A DNA stretch of 64,000 nucleotides from Mechercharimyces sp. CAU 1602 (GTDB lineage: Bacteria > Bacillota > Bacilli > Thermoactinomycetales > JANTPT01), in the NCBI RefSeq assembly GCF_024753565.1, contig NZ_JANTPT010000001.1:1753336-1817335 (forward strand), written 5' to 3'. Shown piece by piece: positions 8,133 through 16,660 of the stretch. The first letter of the stretch is position 1, and the number at the start of each line of letters is the position of its first letter. The position numbers and the translations under genes are program-made. The notes below the pieces were generated by a model that worked only from the letters and a program-made list of their open reading frames with translations, was not told where the DNA came from and did not search any database.

Positions 8133-9347
8133 CTACTCTATTCGCTCAATCAGAGTAGCAATCCCTTGACCAACACCAATACACATCGTAACTAAGCCAT
8201 AACGACCCTGTCGACGTTCCAACTCATGTACGAGCGTTGTTACCAACCGTGCTCCACTAGCCCCTAAAGGATGCCCCAATGCGATGGCCCCGCCATTCAC
8301 ATTTACCTTGTTCGGATCCCATTCCATCACTTTCATCACTGCCAGCGTCTGTGCCGCAAATGCTTCATTACATTCAATTAAATCAATCTGCTCACTAGAA
8401 ATCCCAGTTCGGTGCAAAAGTTTTTTGGTCGCATAAACGGGTCCCATCCCCATATAATCGGGATCAGTCCCCGCGACAGCAAAAGAGACAATTCGTGCTC
8501 GTGCTCTGAGCCCTAATGAATCTGCTCGCTTTCGTTCCATTATGATAAGAGCGGCTGCCCCATCGTTAATTCCTGAAGAGTTACCTGCGGTCACGGTTCC
8601 AGTGCTAGTAAAGGCCGGTTTTAGTTTCGCCAATGCCTCCCTATCTGTGTACGGACGTATATGCTCATCTTTTTGAAATAAAACGTGATCTTTGTTTTTG
8701 CCGATAACAGTGATCGGAGCAACCTCAGTAGAAAAACGCCCCTCTTCCCACGCCTCGGTTGCACGCTTCTGGCTCTGAAGAGCAAATTCATCTTGTTCTT
8801 CTCTCGTAATATCAAATTTTTTGGCTACATTTTCGGCCGTCTCCCCCATAGCGAGTGGAGGATACATTGCTGCCAATCTTCGGTTAACAAAACGCCAACC
8901 TAAGGTCGTATCTACCATCATCTGTTCTCCACGCACAAACGGTTCTTCCGGCTTAAGCATCACCAAGGGCGCGCGCGTCATGCTTTCCACTCCCCCTGCA
9001 ACAAATGCGTCGCCACACCCCATATGCAAAGTCGATACAGCCTGATTTACTGCTTCCAAACCAGAACCACAAAGGCGATTAACGGTTACTCCCGCTACTT
9101 CTTGAGGAAAACCTGCCAATAATAATGACATACGTGCCACATTACGATTATCCTCACCTGCCTGATTGGTGCAACCAAAAAACACATCTTCCACTTGCTC
9201 CAGGGGCAGTGTAGGATTTCGTTCGATTAAAGCCCGCAGTACATGGGCAGCCATATCATCTGGACGCACCTCTCGCAGACTCCCACGAAAACGTCCAATC
9301 GGTGTCCGAACAGCATCCACAATGACCGCTTCACGCATGTGCATCAC
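8133..9347 (-). CDS. paaJ: 3-oxoadipyl-CoA / 3-oxo-5,6-dehydrosuberyl-CoA thiolase
   Basis: At 404 residues this is a standard thiolase with nucleophile Cys93 (NRLCGSG), His359 (GHPLGASG) and Cys389 (MCIGVGQG). The segment FGCTNQAGEDNRNVAR is characteristic of the PaaJ/PcaF branch, which cleaves 3-oxoadipyl-CoA to succinyl-CoA and acetyl-CoA. The start overlaps the preceding dehydrogenase by 17 bases, pointing to translational coupling. ATG codons at residues 1, 2 and 4 leave the exact start open. Confidence 0.92.
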   Translation of the reverse strand: MMHMREAVIVDAVRTPIGRFRGSLREVRPDDMAAHVLRALIERNPTLPLEQVEDVFFGCTNQAGEDNRNVARMSLLLAGFPQEVAGVTVNRLCGSGLEAVNQAVSTLHMGCGDAFVAGGVESMTRAPLVMLKPEEPFVRGEQMMVDTTLGWRFVNRRLAAMYPPLAMGETAENVAKKFDITREEQDEFALQSQKRATEAWEEGRFSTEVAPITVIGKNKDHVLFQKDEHIRPYTDREALAKLKPAFTSTGTVTAGNSSGINDGAAALIIMERKRADSLGLRARARIVSFAVAGTDPDYMGMGPVYATKKLLHRTGISSEQIDLIECNEAFAAQTLAVMKVMEWDPNKVNVNGGAIALGHPLGASGARLVTTLVHELERRQGRYGLVTMCIGVGQGIATLIERIE

Positions 9348-10068
9348 TCTCTTCGTAAGTATAAAACCCTCTTCCTACTGCTACCCCCGTCCGTCCAGCA
9401 TAAACCATTCTCCGCAAGAGCGGGGTGGGCCGGTACCGATCATCTCCCAGCTCTTCTACTAAGCCAGTCAACACCCAAATTACTTGATCAATTCCCACCC
9501 GATCAGCCCAGGATAAGGGACCCGTTGGGAGATTCATTCCTAAACAGAGCGCGCGGTCAATATCTTCCCTCGATGCAATCCCTTCATTGAGAACGAGGGC
9601 AGCCTCATTAACCAGTAAAGCCAGTGTACGCGGAAATACTAATCCCGGTTCATCACCCACTACTTCCACATGCATGCCCATTCGTTCCCAGAATACTCTT
9701 CCTTTCTCCCATCCTTCTTCTTCAGCCTGCATAGGTCGGCTTACTTCCATTATCTTTTTTTCCGCCATCAACAGAGGGGAAAAACCATAGATCCGTTGAG
9801 GATGTTTCAACCATGACGCAATCCGCGTAGCTGAAACATGCAAAGCAGAAGAGAAAATAGGAACCGAAGGATCAATCCACTCTTCAACACGCCGTAATAC
9901 GGTTTCCTTCTCTTCTATTGCTCCACTGCGCACATCAACAACTGCTGAGAATCTCCTCTCCCGCAGTGGTTCCCCTTCTATCACTACCTGCCAATCCCTC
10001 TCATTTAAGAAAGCATACATTTCTTCTAAAAGTGGACCTTCTCCGATCAGCCATACTCTATCCCTCAT
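9331..10068 (-). CDS. 3-hydroxyacyl-CoA dehydrogenase paralogue with degenerate NAD site
   Basis: The 245-residue protein has the C-terminal domain of 3-hydroxyacyl-CoA dehydrogenases (about residues 145-245: LVFPRTLALLVNEA, EGIASREDID, LGMNLPTGPLSWAD, GRGFYTY). Its N-terminal half is shorter than usual. The GxGxxG dinucleotide loop reads GEGPLLEE and the HFFNPAP catalytic block is replaced by GFSPLL. It probably has no NAD-dependent activity itself and could be a partner subunit of the intact PaaH encoded directly upstream, with which it overlaps by 11 bases. This inference rests on the missing motifs. Confidence 0.8.
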   Translation of the reverse strand: MRDRVWLIGEGPLLEEMYAFLNERDWQVVIEGEPLRERRFSAVVDVRSGAIEEKETVLRRVEEWIDPSVPIFSSALHVSATRIASWLKHPQRIYGFSPLLMAEKKIMEVSRPMQAEEEGWEKGRVFWERMGMHVEVVGDEPGLVFPRTLALLVNEAALVLNEGIASREDIDRALCLGMNLPTGPLSWADRVGIDQVIWVLTGLVEELGDDRYRPTPLLRRMVYAGRTGVAVGRGFYTYEESDAHA

Positions 10069-10912
10069 ACGAATAATGCCCCCTTCCGCTCTTCCTTCCT
10101 AACTGTCCACCTTCAACCAGCAACCGCTGAGAATAGTGAGGACGATAGCGGGCATCATAGTAAAATTGTTCAAAGATAGAGAGTGAAGCGGCATAATTTA
10201 CATCTATGCCTATCAAATCTTGCAATGCAAACGGACCCATCGCAAAACCATTATCTGTAAGCAGTTGATCCACTTGTTCTTTACTAGCGATACGCTCACC
10301 GACCAAACGGTACGCTTCTGTATGAAACGAACGTGCCAGCCGGTTCACCAAAAATCCAGGTGAGTCTTCAACAATAACTGGCTCTTTTCCAATCAACTTC
10401 ACCCACGACAATACCTGCTCTACTTCCTTTTGACCACTCTTCATTCCACGAATAACCTCTACTAAAGGCAAAACGGGAGCTGGATTAAAGAAGTGTAACC
10501 CTAATACACGATGTGAAAAGGTTGTCATCCCCGCTATCTCCGTGATGGAAAAGGAGGATGTATTTGTTGCCAGGATCGTATTATCACCCACATACGACTC
10601 TAAGACTGCGAATAACTCTCGTTTTACATCCAAATCTTCGATAACGGCCTCAATCACCAACTCAATCTCCTTCAATTGGGACAATTGAGGAATCAGTTGA
10701 ATTCGGGTAAGCCATTCATCCCGTTCACTATCACTCATCTTTCCTTTCTCCACTCGCTTAGCAAACCGCTGTGAGAGCTGCTCCAATGCCCTCTTTCCTT
10801 TTTCTTCATCCACATCGTATAGTTGAACCGTGCAACCTGCGCGCACGAAACACTCCACAATACCTGCTCCCATAGTACCTGCACCGATTACCGCTATGCG
10901 AGGAAAAATCAC
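10058..10912 (-). CDS. paaH: 3-hydroxyadipyl-CoA / 3-hydroxybutyryl-CoA dehydrogenase
   Basis: The protein has 284 residues, full length for single-domain enzymes of this family. Its Rossmann loop is GAGTMGAG (residues 10-17). The catalytic region has Ser119, His140 (LHFFNPAP) and Glu152, and the helical C-terminal domain opens with DSPGFLVNR. In this operon it should oxidise 3-hydroxyadipyl-CoA, as PaaH does. It overlaps the EthD gene by 4 bases upstream and the degenerate paralogue by 11 bases downstream. Confidence 0.92.
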   Translation of the reverse strand: MIFPRIAVIGAGTMGAGIVECFVRAGCTVQLYDVDEEKGKRALEQLSQRFAKRVEKGKMSDSERDEWLTRIQLIPQLSQLKEIELVIEAVIEDLDVKRELFAVLESYVGDNTILATNTSSFSITEIAGMTTFSHRVLGLHFFNPAPVLPLVEVIRGMKSGQKEVEQVLSWVKLIGKEPVIVEDSPGFLVNRLARSFHTEAYRLVGERIASKEQVDQLLTDNGFAMGPFALQDLIGIDVNYAASLSIFEQFYYDARYRPHYSQRLLVEGGQLGRKSGRGHYSYEG

Positions 10913-11229
10913 ACTAGATCCTCTTCGGTCACTACTTCTCCCACCATCATCGTAACCAGTTTCCCTGCAAATCCCATCACGTCCTTCGCCGCACTTCTCC
11001 CTTCTTTAGAGCCCATAGCAGCATCCAAGCTACTTCGATCAGAAAAATATAAATCTGCCTGCAAATAGTAAGGAGCATTATCTCCCATCGGCGTGCCCGT
11101 AAAACGTGTCACTTCAATCTTCTTTAAGCCTGGCATTTTTTTTGCTAGTGGGGCATGAACATGAAAATAATGCTCATCAAACGTAGAGGTATCTTCCGGT
11201 TGCTTGTAAATAGCTACGAGCTTATGCAT
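10909..11229 (-). CDS. EthD-domain protein
   Basis: This 106-residue protein is a small alpha/beta barrel of the EthD/dimeric ferredoxin-like group (PF07110). The N-terminal segment KLVAIYKQPED and the FHVHAPLAKKMPGLKK block (about residues 22-38) are typical. EthD-like proteins often accompany oxidative degradation genes, but a reaction is seldom known. Its place between paaD and paaH suggests a helper role in phenylacetate breakdown. It follows a 102-base gap after paaD and overlaps paaH by 4 bases. GGAGAATGATCA precedes the ATG. Confidence 0.85.
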   Translation of the reverse strand: MHKLVAIYKQPEDTSTFDEHYFHVHAPLAKKMPGLKKIEVTRFTGTPMGDNAPYYLQADLYFSDRSSLDAAMGSKEGRSAAKDVMGFAGKLVTMMVGEVVTEEDLV

Positions 11230-11331
11230 TGATCATTCTCCTTTAAACATTGGTTTTTACGAACTTCTTTCTTGATTCTCACCCTGCTTTCCATACATAT
11301 GAAAGCGCATACATTTTTTCGCACCATGATT

Positions 11332-11811
11332 CTATACTGGTTTCATCGCTTCAAATGGTTGTCTGCAATTTTTACAGTAATACAGAGAGCGGCAAGCGGC
11401 TGAACCAAATAGATTTTCTACCTCACCTTCTTCCTTTCCACAGTACGGACATGCTGGAATGGAAGGAGGAGCATGCTCTTTCAGTGTGCTTTGTGCGGGT
11501 GCAATTCCAAAGCTTTTTAATTTTTCTTTCCCGACAGGTAAAATACGATCATTTGTCCAAATCGGTGTGCGCAAAAAAGTGACGACTACTTCCTCTACAT
11601 TCGCTAAAGCCAGGAGACGTTCCTTCACATTTTTCTTGATCATTTCAATTGCAGGACATCCGACGAAAGTAGGGATGAGGAATACATTAACCCGACAACC
11701 GTCAACTTCCACCTCCTGCACCATCCCCAGTTCCACAACGCTTACAGTTGGAATTTCGGGATCTTTCACTTCTTGTAGCTCCAACCATATCTCCTGCTCA
11801 CTCACTATCAC
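11332..11811 (-). CDS. paaD: Phenylacetyl-CoA epoxidase subunit PaaD
   Basis: The protein has a MIP18/DUF59-type domain (WLELQEVKDPEIPTVSVVELG) and a C-terminal zinc ribbon (CPYCG...C...CKNCRQPF), the two-part layout of PaaD, which is thought to mature or repair the diiron epoxidase. The chosen GTG at 11811 has AGGAG 8 bases upstream and gives 159 residues, matching where PaaD homologues begin. An ATG at 11862, inside paaC, also follows a GGAGGTG at 10 bases and would add 17 residues, so the start is not settled. Confidence 0.9.
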   Translation of the reverse strand: MIVSEQEIWLELQEVKDPEIPTVSVVELGMVQEVEVDGCRVNVFLIPTFVGCPAIEMIKKNVKERLLALANVEEVVVTFLRTPIWTNDRILPVGKEKLKSFGIAPAQSTLKEHAPPSIPACPYCGKEEGEVENLFGSAACRSLYYCKNCRQPFEAMKPV

Positions 11812-11842
11812 TTTTATCACTCCTAGCTCAGTGCTCTTCGTC

Positions 11843-12634
11843 TTACCAGAGAGCAGTAGCATCTACACGCAGCACCTCCGTCATCGTAGCTAACAAACTT
11901 GTTAATGCAGGTGTATGTTGTCCCACTCGTCCCGCTATCGCCTGTTGTGGAAGTTCCCCTGGCCAGGGTAGCTGTACTTCTGCAAAAAGTGCACGCATCT
12001 TCATTTCCCACTTCTCTTGTATGTGCACAGAAGATAACGGCATAATTCCCCAATCACATAATTGCTCTTCTTTCTCCCCTAAGGAAAACAAGCCACTTAC
12101 ATCGGGCCAGATGTCAGAGATTGCTCTTTCCATCCGTTGTCGTGCTTCCCCTCCCGCTTGCAACAGTCGAGTAAACCAAAGTGTGAAGTGAAGCAGGTGA
12201 TAATGCTCCTCCCTACGAATTTTCTCCACCGCTTGTGCCAACGGAGCATAACTACTTCGTTCCAGCGCCTCGAGTCGAATGTCATCAAACATATCGTAGA
12301 AAAAATGACGTACAATCGTATGTGCCCAATCCCCATTATCTCGCTCTACCAACACTGCATTTCGCCATGCGTTTGGTGTTCTCATAAATGCGAGGGCATC
12401 TGGTTCTGGTTCTCCCCACTCATGAAGTAGCTCATAGTAACATAACGCATGTCCCACTTCATCTTGCGAAATCGAAGCAAACGCGACATCTCCCTCCAGA
12501 TCAGGTGCTTTCCCCAGCCACTCTGAAGCGCGATGTCCGATACACAGCTCATCATCTGCCAGTTGATAGAGAAGATCCCGTACCGCCGAGCGATAGACGG
12601 GGTGTTCGGATCTCTGTTCATCTATCATTATCAA
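11843..12634 (-). CDS. paaC: Phenylacetyl-CoA epoxidase structural subunit PaaC
   Basis: At 263 residues this is the ferritin-like, non-catalytic subunit that pairs with PaaA in the PaaABC epoxidase. Recognisable segments are LYQLADDELCIGHRASEWLG (about residues 22-41) and REEHYHLLHFTLWFTRL (about 134-150). It overlaps paaB by 4 bases (ATGA-type coupling). Confidence 0.93.
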   Translation of the reverse strand: MIMIDEQRSEHPVYRSAVRDLLYQLADDELCIGHRASEWLGKAPDLEGDVAFASISQDEVGHALCYYELLHEWGEPEPDALAFMRTPNAWRNAVLVERDNGDWAHTIVRHFFYDMFDDIRLEALERSSYAPLAQAVEKIRREEHYHLLHFTLWFTRLLQAGGEARQRMERAISDIWPDVSGLFSLGEKEEQLCDWGIMPLSSVHIQEKWEMKMRALFAEVQLPWPGELPQQAIAGRVGQHTPALTSLLATMTEVLRVDATALW

Positions 12635-12999
12635 ACGGATCCCTCCTCTACCGCTTCGCTTTTAGTCACCCTCTGCTCTTCCTTCTCTACGGGTAACGGA
12701 TGTTCACGATAGGTACGCCATAAACGACCATTTTCCGTATAACCCTTCACTTCCCGATAACTCCGATCCATCGAACGTGTAAAAAATCGCTCCCCTGGGG
12801 CATGATGAATTACCGCTTGTCGCACCACCCATAAGCTGATTGCCTCATCCCGACGTAAAAAGTTTTCGCGTGCAACCTGGAGTGCAAACTCCGCTGAAGG
12901 CGCTTTTACACTCCCCACATGCATGTGCATATCCTTATGTGTTTTCTGAACAAAAACTTCATAGATTTCATATTCCCCTTGCTGTCCTTGTTGACTCAC
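12631..12999 (-). CDS. paaB: Phenylacetyl-CoA epoxidase subunit PaaB
   Basis: This 122-residue PaaB-family subunit bridges PaaAC dimers in the complex. The N-terminal YEVFVQKTHKDMHMHVGSVK (residues 12-31) and FLRRDEAISLWVV (about 48-60) are conserved family segments. The C-terminal 30 residues are variable and charged. It lies 18 bases after paaA with the SD AAGGAGGGGAG. Confidence 0.94.
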   Translation of the reverse strand: MSQQGQQGEYEIYEVFVQKTHKDMHMHVGSVKAPSAEFALQVARENFLRRDEAISLWVVRQAVIHHAPGERFFTRSMDRSYREVKGYTENGRLWRTYREHPLPVEKEEQRVTKSEAVEEGSV

Positions 13000-13017
13000 T
13001 TTACTCCCCTCCTTACC

Positions 13018-13965
13018 TTATCCGCTTCGATGTGCAGATGCGTACATCATCGCTTCACGTACCCACCGCTGCCCTTCATGCGCTTCTTTTCGTAAAACAA
13101 TTCGTTCTGACGACATGGGCCCCTTATTTTTTACTACCATCTCTTGGTGCCACTTCCAATCCGGATCCGTGTACATCCAACACTGTTTCTCCTCATCATA
13201 ATGGAGGTGTGGATCTGGAATTCTAAGTCCGATAGACTTCATTCGAGGCACATATTTATCAAAAAATTGCTGTCGTAATTCTTCATTCGTCTTCGTACGG
13301 ATACGGTAATCTATCATTCTCTGCGCTGCTTGTGTTACCTCGCGCGGACCGAAAAAAAACAGCAATGGTTCCCACCATCGATCAACGGCTTCCTGTAACA
13401 TTTTGCGCTGCTCTTTTGTCCCTCCTGCTAGCGCTAACACAATATTTTCACCGTGCTGCATATGAAAGCTCTCTTCTGCACAAATTCGCTTTAATACACG
13501 TGCATATGGGGCATACGAGGTATCTAGTAGAGCGGTCTGGTTAATAATAGCTGCACCATCGACCAGCCATCCAATTACACCCACATCTGCCCACGAGTAC
13601 GTTTTCATATGGAAAACATTATGAAACTTCACTTTTCCCAGATATATATCCGCTATTAACTGTTCCCGTGACACACCCAAGGGAGCCGCTAAATCCTCCA
13701 CTACTCGTAAAAGCAATTGACCATGTCCCATCTCATCCTGCACCTTGGCCATCAATGCTAGTTTTCTCCTTAACGTAGGTGCTTTTGGCACCCACTCTTT
13801 CTCGGGATACACACCCATAATCTCACTTACACCATGCATATGAATCAACTTGATGAGCAATTTACGGTACTCTTCTGGCATCCAATCTGTCGCCTCTATC
13901 TTGTCACCACTTTGCAGCCGCTCCATAAAACGAACCGTATGTTCACCCTCCTGTCTTTCACTCAC
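13018..13965 (-). CDS. paaA: Phenylacetyl-CoA epoxidase catalytic subunit PaaA
   Basis: At 315 residues this is the diiron subunit that inserts oxygen into the ring of phenylacetyl-CoA. ExxH iron-binding motifs are visible at Glu78/His81 (QDEMGHG) and Glu165/His168 (AEESFHMQHGE). The GTG start at 13965 is 2 bases after the stop of the TetR gene, and its SD (AAAGGGGGGA) lies inside the end of that gene, so regulator and enzyme are translated in tandem. The reductase PaaE that normally feeds electrons is not encoded nearby. Confidence 0.95.
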   Translation of the reverse strand: MSERQEGEHTVRFMERLQSGDKIEATDWMPEEYRKLLIKLIHMHGVSEIMGVYPEKEWVPKAPTLRRKLALMAKVQDEMGHGQLLLRVVEDLAAPLGVSREQLIADIYLGKVKFHNVFHMKTYSWADVGVIGWLVDGAAIINQTALLDTSYAPYARVLKRICAEESFHMQHGENIVLALAGGTKEQRKMLQEAVDRWWEPLLFFFGPREVTQAAQRMIDYRIRTKTNEELRQQFFDKYVPRMKSIGLRIPDPHLHYDEEKQCWMYTDPDWKWHQEMVVKNKGPMSSERIVLRKEAHEGQRWVREAMMYASAHRSG

Positions 13966-13967
13966 GT

Positions 13968-14555
13968 CTATCCCCCCTTTTTCTTTGTTGCTAGACCCTC
14001 CAGCAAAATGTCCGCATATCGGTCGGCAATTTTTCTCGGCGGCAATTCCCCATCAGGGCGATACCACTCATACATCCAGTTAGCCACTGAGAGAAGTAAA
14101 AGCCGAATAAATTTTTCGTCTTCTTGTCGAAACTCCCCGGTCTCCATCCCTGACACAATAATCTGTGACCAACAAACTTCATACTCATCTCTCTTCGCTT
14201 GAATTTTTTCTCTCCGCTCAAACGAAAGCGCTTTCCATTCATGAAAAAATACGGTCGCCGCTTCTAAATGATCGGCTACCACTTGTGCATGCGCAGCTAA
14301 GGCACGACGCAATTTCTCCTCTGCTGTACCCGCTTCTGTCACAATGGGGGTAATTGCTGTTAAAAAAGCATCTGCACCACGACAACTAATCTCATATAAT
14401 AAATCTTCTTTTGATTGGATATGAGCATATAAGCTTCCTGACAACAACCCTGCTTGTTCGGCAATATCTCGGATCGTTGTGGCTGCATATCCTTGTGAAT
14501 GAAATAAGCGGCTCGCCACTTCAATAATCTCTTCACGCCTTTGACTTCGTCCCAT
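13968..14555 (-). CDS. TetR-family regulator, first gene of the paa operon
   Basis: The protein has a TetR helix-turn-helix near the N-terminus (EIIEVASRLFHSQGYAATTI continuing to RDIAEQAGLLSGSLYAHI) and a helical ligand domain. The ATG at 14555 is preferred over one 57 bases upstream because GTGGAG lies 8 bases before it, giving 195 residues. It is cotranscribed with paaA and so is likely an autorepressor relieved by an aryl- or acyl-CoA, as PaaR regulators are. Candidate operators overlap its promoter. Confidence 0.92.
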   Translation of the reverse strand: MGRSQRREEIIEVASRLFHSQGYAATTIRDIAEQAGLLSGSLYAHIQSKEDLLYEISCRGADAFLTAITPIVTEAGTAEEKLRRALAAHAQVVADHLEAATVFFHEWKALSFERREKIQAKRDEYEVCWSQIIVSGMETGEFRQEDEKFIRLLLLSVANWMYEWYRPDGELPPRKIADRYADILLEGLATKKKGG

Positions 14556-14581
14556 CAGATTTTCTCCACTTCTTCTCAATA

Positions 14582-14629
14582 CAAGCGCTTGCTTGTTTTT
14601 AGAATATAACAATTAGTTCGTATTGTCAA
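14582..14629 (-). promoter_or_regulatory. paa operon promoter with two inverted-repeat operator candidates
   Basis: TTGACA (14624-14629) and TATTCT (14601-14606) are separated by 17 bases on the minus strand. One inverted repeat, ACAAT-N8-ATTGT (14609-14626), fills the spacer and touches the -35. A second, CAAGCGCTTG (14582-14591), lies just past the predicted start of transcription. Either could bind the TetR protein. Confidence 0.75.
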
Positions 14630-14792
14630 TCATCATTAGGTACCTCCACCTTATTCATTTTCATAAATATGACTTTTACTATTTTCCTTCTATGCTCTCT
14701 TCAGTACAATAGTAAAGGTATGTATGAAAAAGGAACCTATCACCTGACATTCAGCTTTAAACACCACTACTCTAACAAACGGAGGCTCTTAC

Positions 14793-15527
14793 ATGATTGG
14801 ATTAAACCGCCGCTCTCTTTCACTAAAACCACACCCCACCTCTTCAAATCCATTGTTTAATTATGCCTCCAAACTTTTATCTGATGGGCTCATCCTTGCA
14901 GGAATCACAGGACTAGGTTACTTCTCCGCCTATCTTAGTGACCTTGCCTACAAGAGTTATTTTGGAATTCCCTCTATGTTTATTGACATCGGAATAAATA
15001 CCGTTATCCTCTCGATCTCCATTCTCGTCATTTGTTTTCTCATTCTCATCATTGCGATCGACAGTCCATTTATGCAAAAGTATGGACGCCATCTCTTTCC
15101 CTTCCTGCTTATCACTGCGATCGGCATCCTATTGGCTACCAAAATGAATTTTACTTTCTCTTGGGCTAAGTTTCCATTCATCCTAGGGGTTTATCTCACT
15201 TACTTATTCGCAGCATGGTTCCTTTTCATGCTCGTCTATTCTCGTCGCCTCAAAGCAGCCATGATCACATTCGCACTTATCGTGGTTTCTATCTCATATT
15301 CCAGCGGCTCAATCATCGCACAAAATCAACAGGAGTATTTAGTTACTCTCTCTCCATCTCCCCATGTGGTAATCGCTTACTATGGAGATTCACTCATCCT
15401 AGCCCCGATCAACTTAGATAGTGGTGAAATCTCCAACTCCTATAAATTTATCGATCAGAAAGCTGCCTTTGATGAAGCATTATCATTTACATCGATGGAA
15501 GTGGGCCCACTCACAATTGAAAGATAA
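14793..15527 (+). CDS. Membrane protein of unknown function, 244 residues
   Basis: No family is recognised. Hydropathy by eye gives about five transmembrane segments: residues 31-50, 62-90, 98-116, 123-150 and 154-171. A C-terminal soluble domain of about 70 residues follows. The start is secure, with GGAGG 7 bases before the ATG. The gene stands alone and ends in a bidirectional terminator. It could be a transporter-like or sensor protein; nothing in the soluble tail identifies it. Confidence 0.8.
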   Translation: MIGLNRRSLSLKPHPTSSNPLFNYASKLLSDGLILAGITGLGYFSAYLSDLAYKSYFGIPSMFIDIGINTVILSISILVICFLILIIAIDSPFMQKYGRHLFPFLLITAIGILLATKMNFTFSWAKFPFILGVYLTYLFAAWFLFMLVYSRRLKAAMITFALIVVSISYSSGSIIAQNQQEYLVTLSPSPHVVIAYYGDSLILAPINLDSGEISNSYKFIDQKAAFDEALSFTSMEVGPLTIER

Positions 15528-15540
15528 AGTAGTACAACAA

Positions 15541-15572
15541 TAAGCCACCTCGTCATCAGACCAGGTGGCTTA
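15541..15572. terminator. Bidirectional terminator
   Basis: A 10-bp stem (15541-15550 with 15563-15572) separates the unknown membrane protein gene from the converging DUF4870 gene. Confidence 0.7.
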
Positions 15573-15584
15573 TCAACAAGCTGT

Positions 15585-15941
15585 CTATCCAATAAAGCGA
15601 ATCGTGAGTGGATAGCGGTACTCTTTACCCTCGTTTGCTTTAATCGAGGCTATAATCATAAATACCAACGCCCCCACGTAAAGAACAGCAGCCAGTACAA
15701 ACCCAATCAAAATCACCATCAAGATAATGGATACGATCATATATACCGTGATAGTGATTTGAAAATTAAGCGACTCTTTTCCCTGCTGATCAATGAAATT
15801 AGAATCATCTTTTTTGATGAGCCAGATTATAAGAGGTCCTAATACATTGCCAAAAGGAATAAGAAAATATCCAATCAAGGCACTCAAATGACACCACATC
15901 GCCCAAGCGCGCTCCTCTTTTTCAGAGAGAGTTTGACTCAA
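15585..15941 (-). CDS. DUF4870 membrane protein, copy A
   Basis: At 118 residues it matches DUF4870 (Tic20-like fold). It has a short N-terminal EERAWAMWCHLSALIGY block, a first membrane segment, the charged motif KKDDSNFIDQQGKESLNFQ (about residues 43-61), and two further hydrophobic segments ending in YRYPLTIRFIG. The function is unknown. It is a paralogue of the protein encoded at 16661-17011, with YdcF between them. Confidence 0.9.
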   Translation of the reverse strand: MSQTLSEKEERAWAMWCHLSALIGYFLIPFGNVLGPLIIWLIKKDDSNFIDQQGKESLNFQITITVYMIVSIILMVILIGFVLAAVLYVGALVFMIIASIKANEGKEYRYPLTIRFIG

Positions 15942-16051
15942 TTTCCACTCCTCCTCGCTCCACCAACTAACTTTAGCTGGTTGATCCCCTTATCTTTACG
16001 CTCAATCTCGATCATTCATACACGCTTTTACTCCGTTTTATTACTTTTTCC

Positions 16052-16633
16052 TTACCAATCAAACAAACTGCCTTTCATTACAGCAAGTGATTCCCTCGTC
16101 TTATGAAAGCCCATCCATAACACTTCTGAATGAACCGCCGCCGGCTTCGCCGTAACATCCGCTTTATGAGCATACTTGAGTGCACGATAAATATGATAAT
16201 CATGGGTGACCAGATAAGCTGTGTGATGTCCTTTCTCCTTCATCAAAGTACGGGCATGACGTAAGTTTTCTTCTGTGCTTCTTGCCTGTTCCTCAAGTAG
16301 AAGTGCCCCTACCGGAACCCCCTCTTCGACCAAATATTGCTTCATTCCTTCCGCCTCCGAGATGCCATCATCTCCTACTCCTCCCGAGAGAAGTAACACA
16401 TCCACGCGCTTCTCTTTATAAAGTTGAAGCGCCATCTGAAGCCGCTCTTCCAATGCAGGACTTGGCTTTCCCTCCCACAATGCCGCCCCTAGAACAATGG
16501 CTACATCTCTTTTTTCTGTCGGCATCGCTGTCTCATCATGGGCAGAGACTAAATTCCACACATACACAAAGCCACCTAAACCGATTAGTAGGGGAATCCC
16601 CAATACCACAGCCCATCTTTTTTTCTTCACCAT
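16052..16633 (-). CDS. YdcF/SanA-family (DUF218) protein
   Basis: The 193-residue protein has one N-terminal transmembrane anchor (about residues 7-28) and an extracytoplasmic DUF218 domain. Family motifs are AIVLGAAL (about 45-52), LLLSGGVGDDGISEAEGM and ARSTEENLRHA, with the late YLVTHDYHIYRA block. DUF218 proteins are linked to envelope and lipid-carrier metabolism, but the reaction is not established. It lies 27 bases after the upstream DUF4870 gene, so those two are probably cotranscribed. Confidence 0.88.
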   Translation of the reverse strand: MVKKKRWAVVLGIPLLIGLGGFVYVWNLVSAHDETAMPTEKRDVAIVLGAALWEGKPSPALEERLQMALQLYKEKRVDVLLLSGGVGDDGISEAEGMKQYLVEEGVPVGALLLEEQARSTEENLRHARTLMKEKGHHTAYLVTHDYHIYRALKYAHKADVTAKPAAVHSEVLWMGFHKTRESLAVMKGSLFDW

Positions 16634-16660
16634 ATCCCCTTTCCTTTCTCCCCTCTTTTT

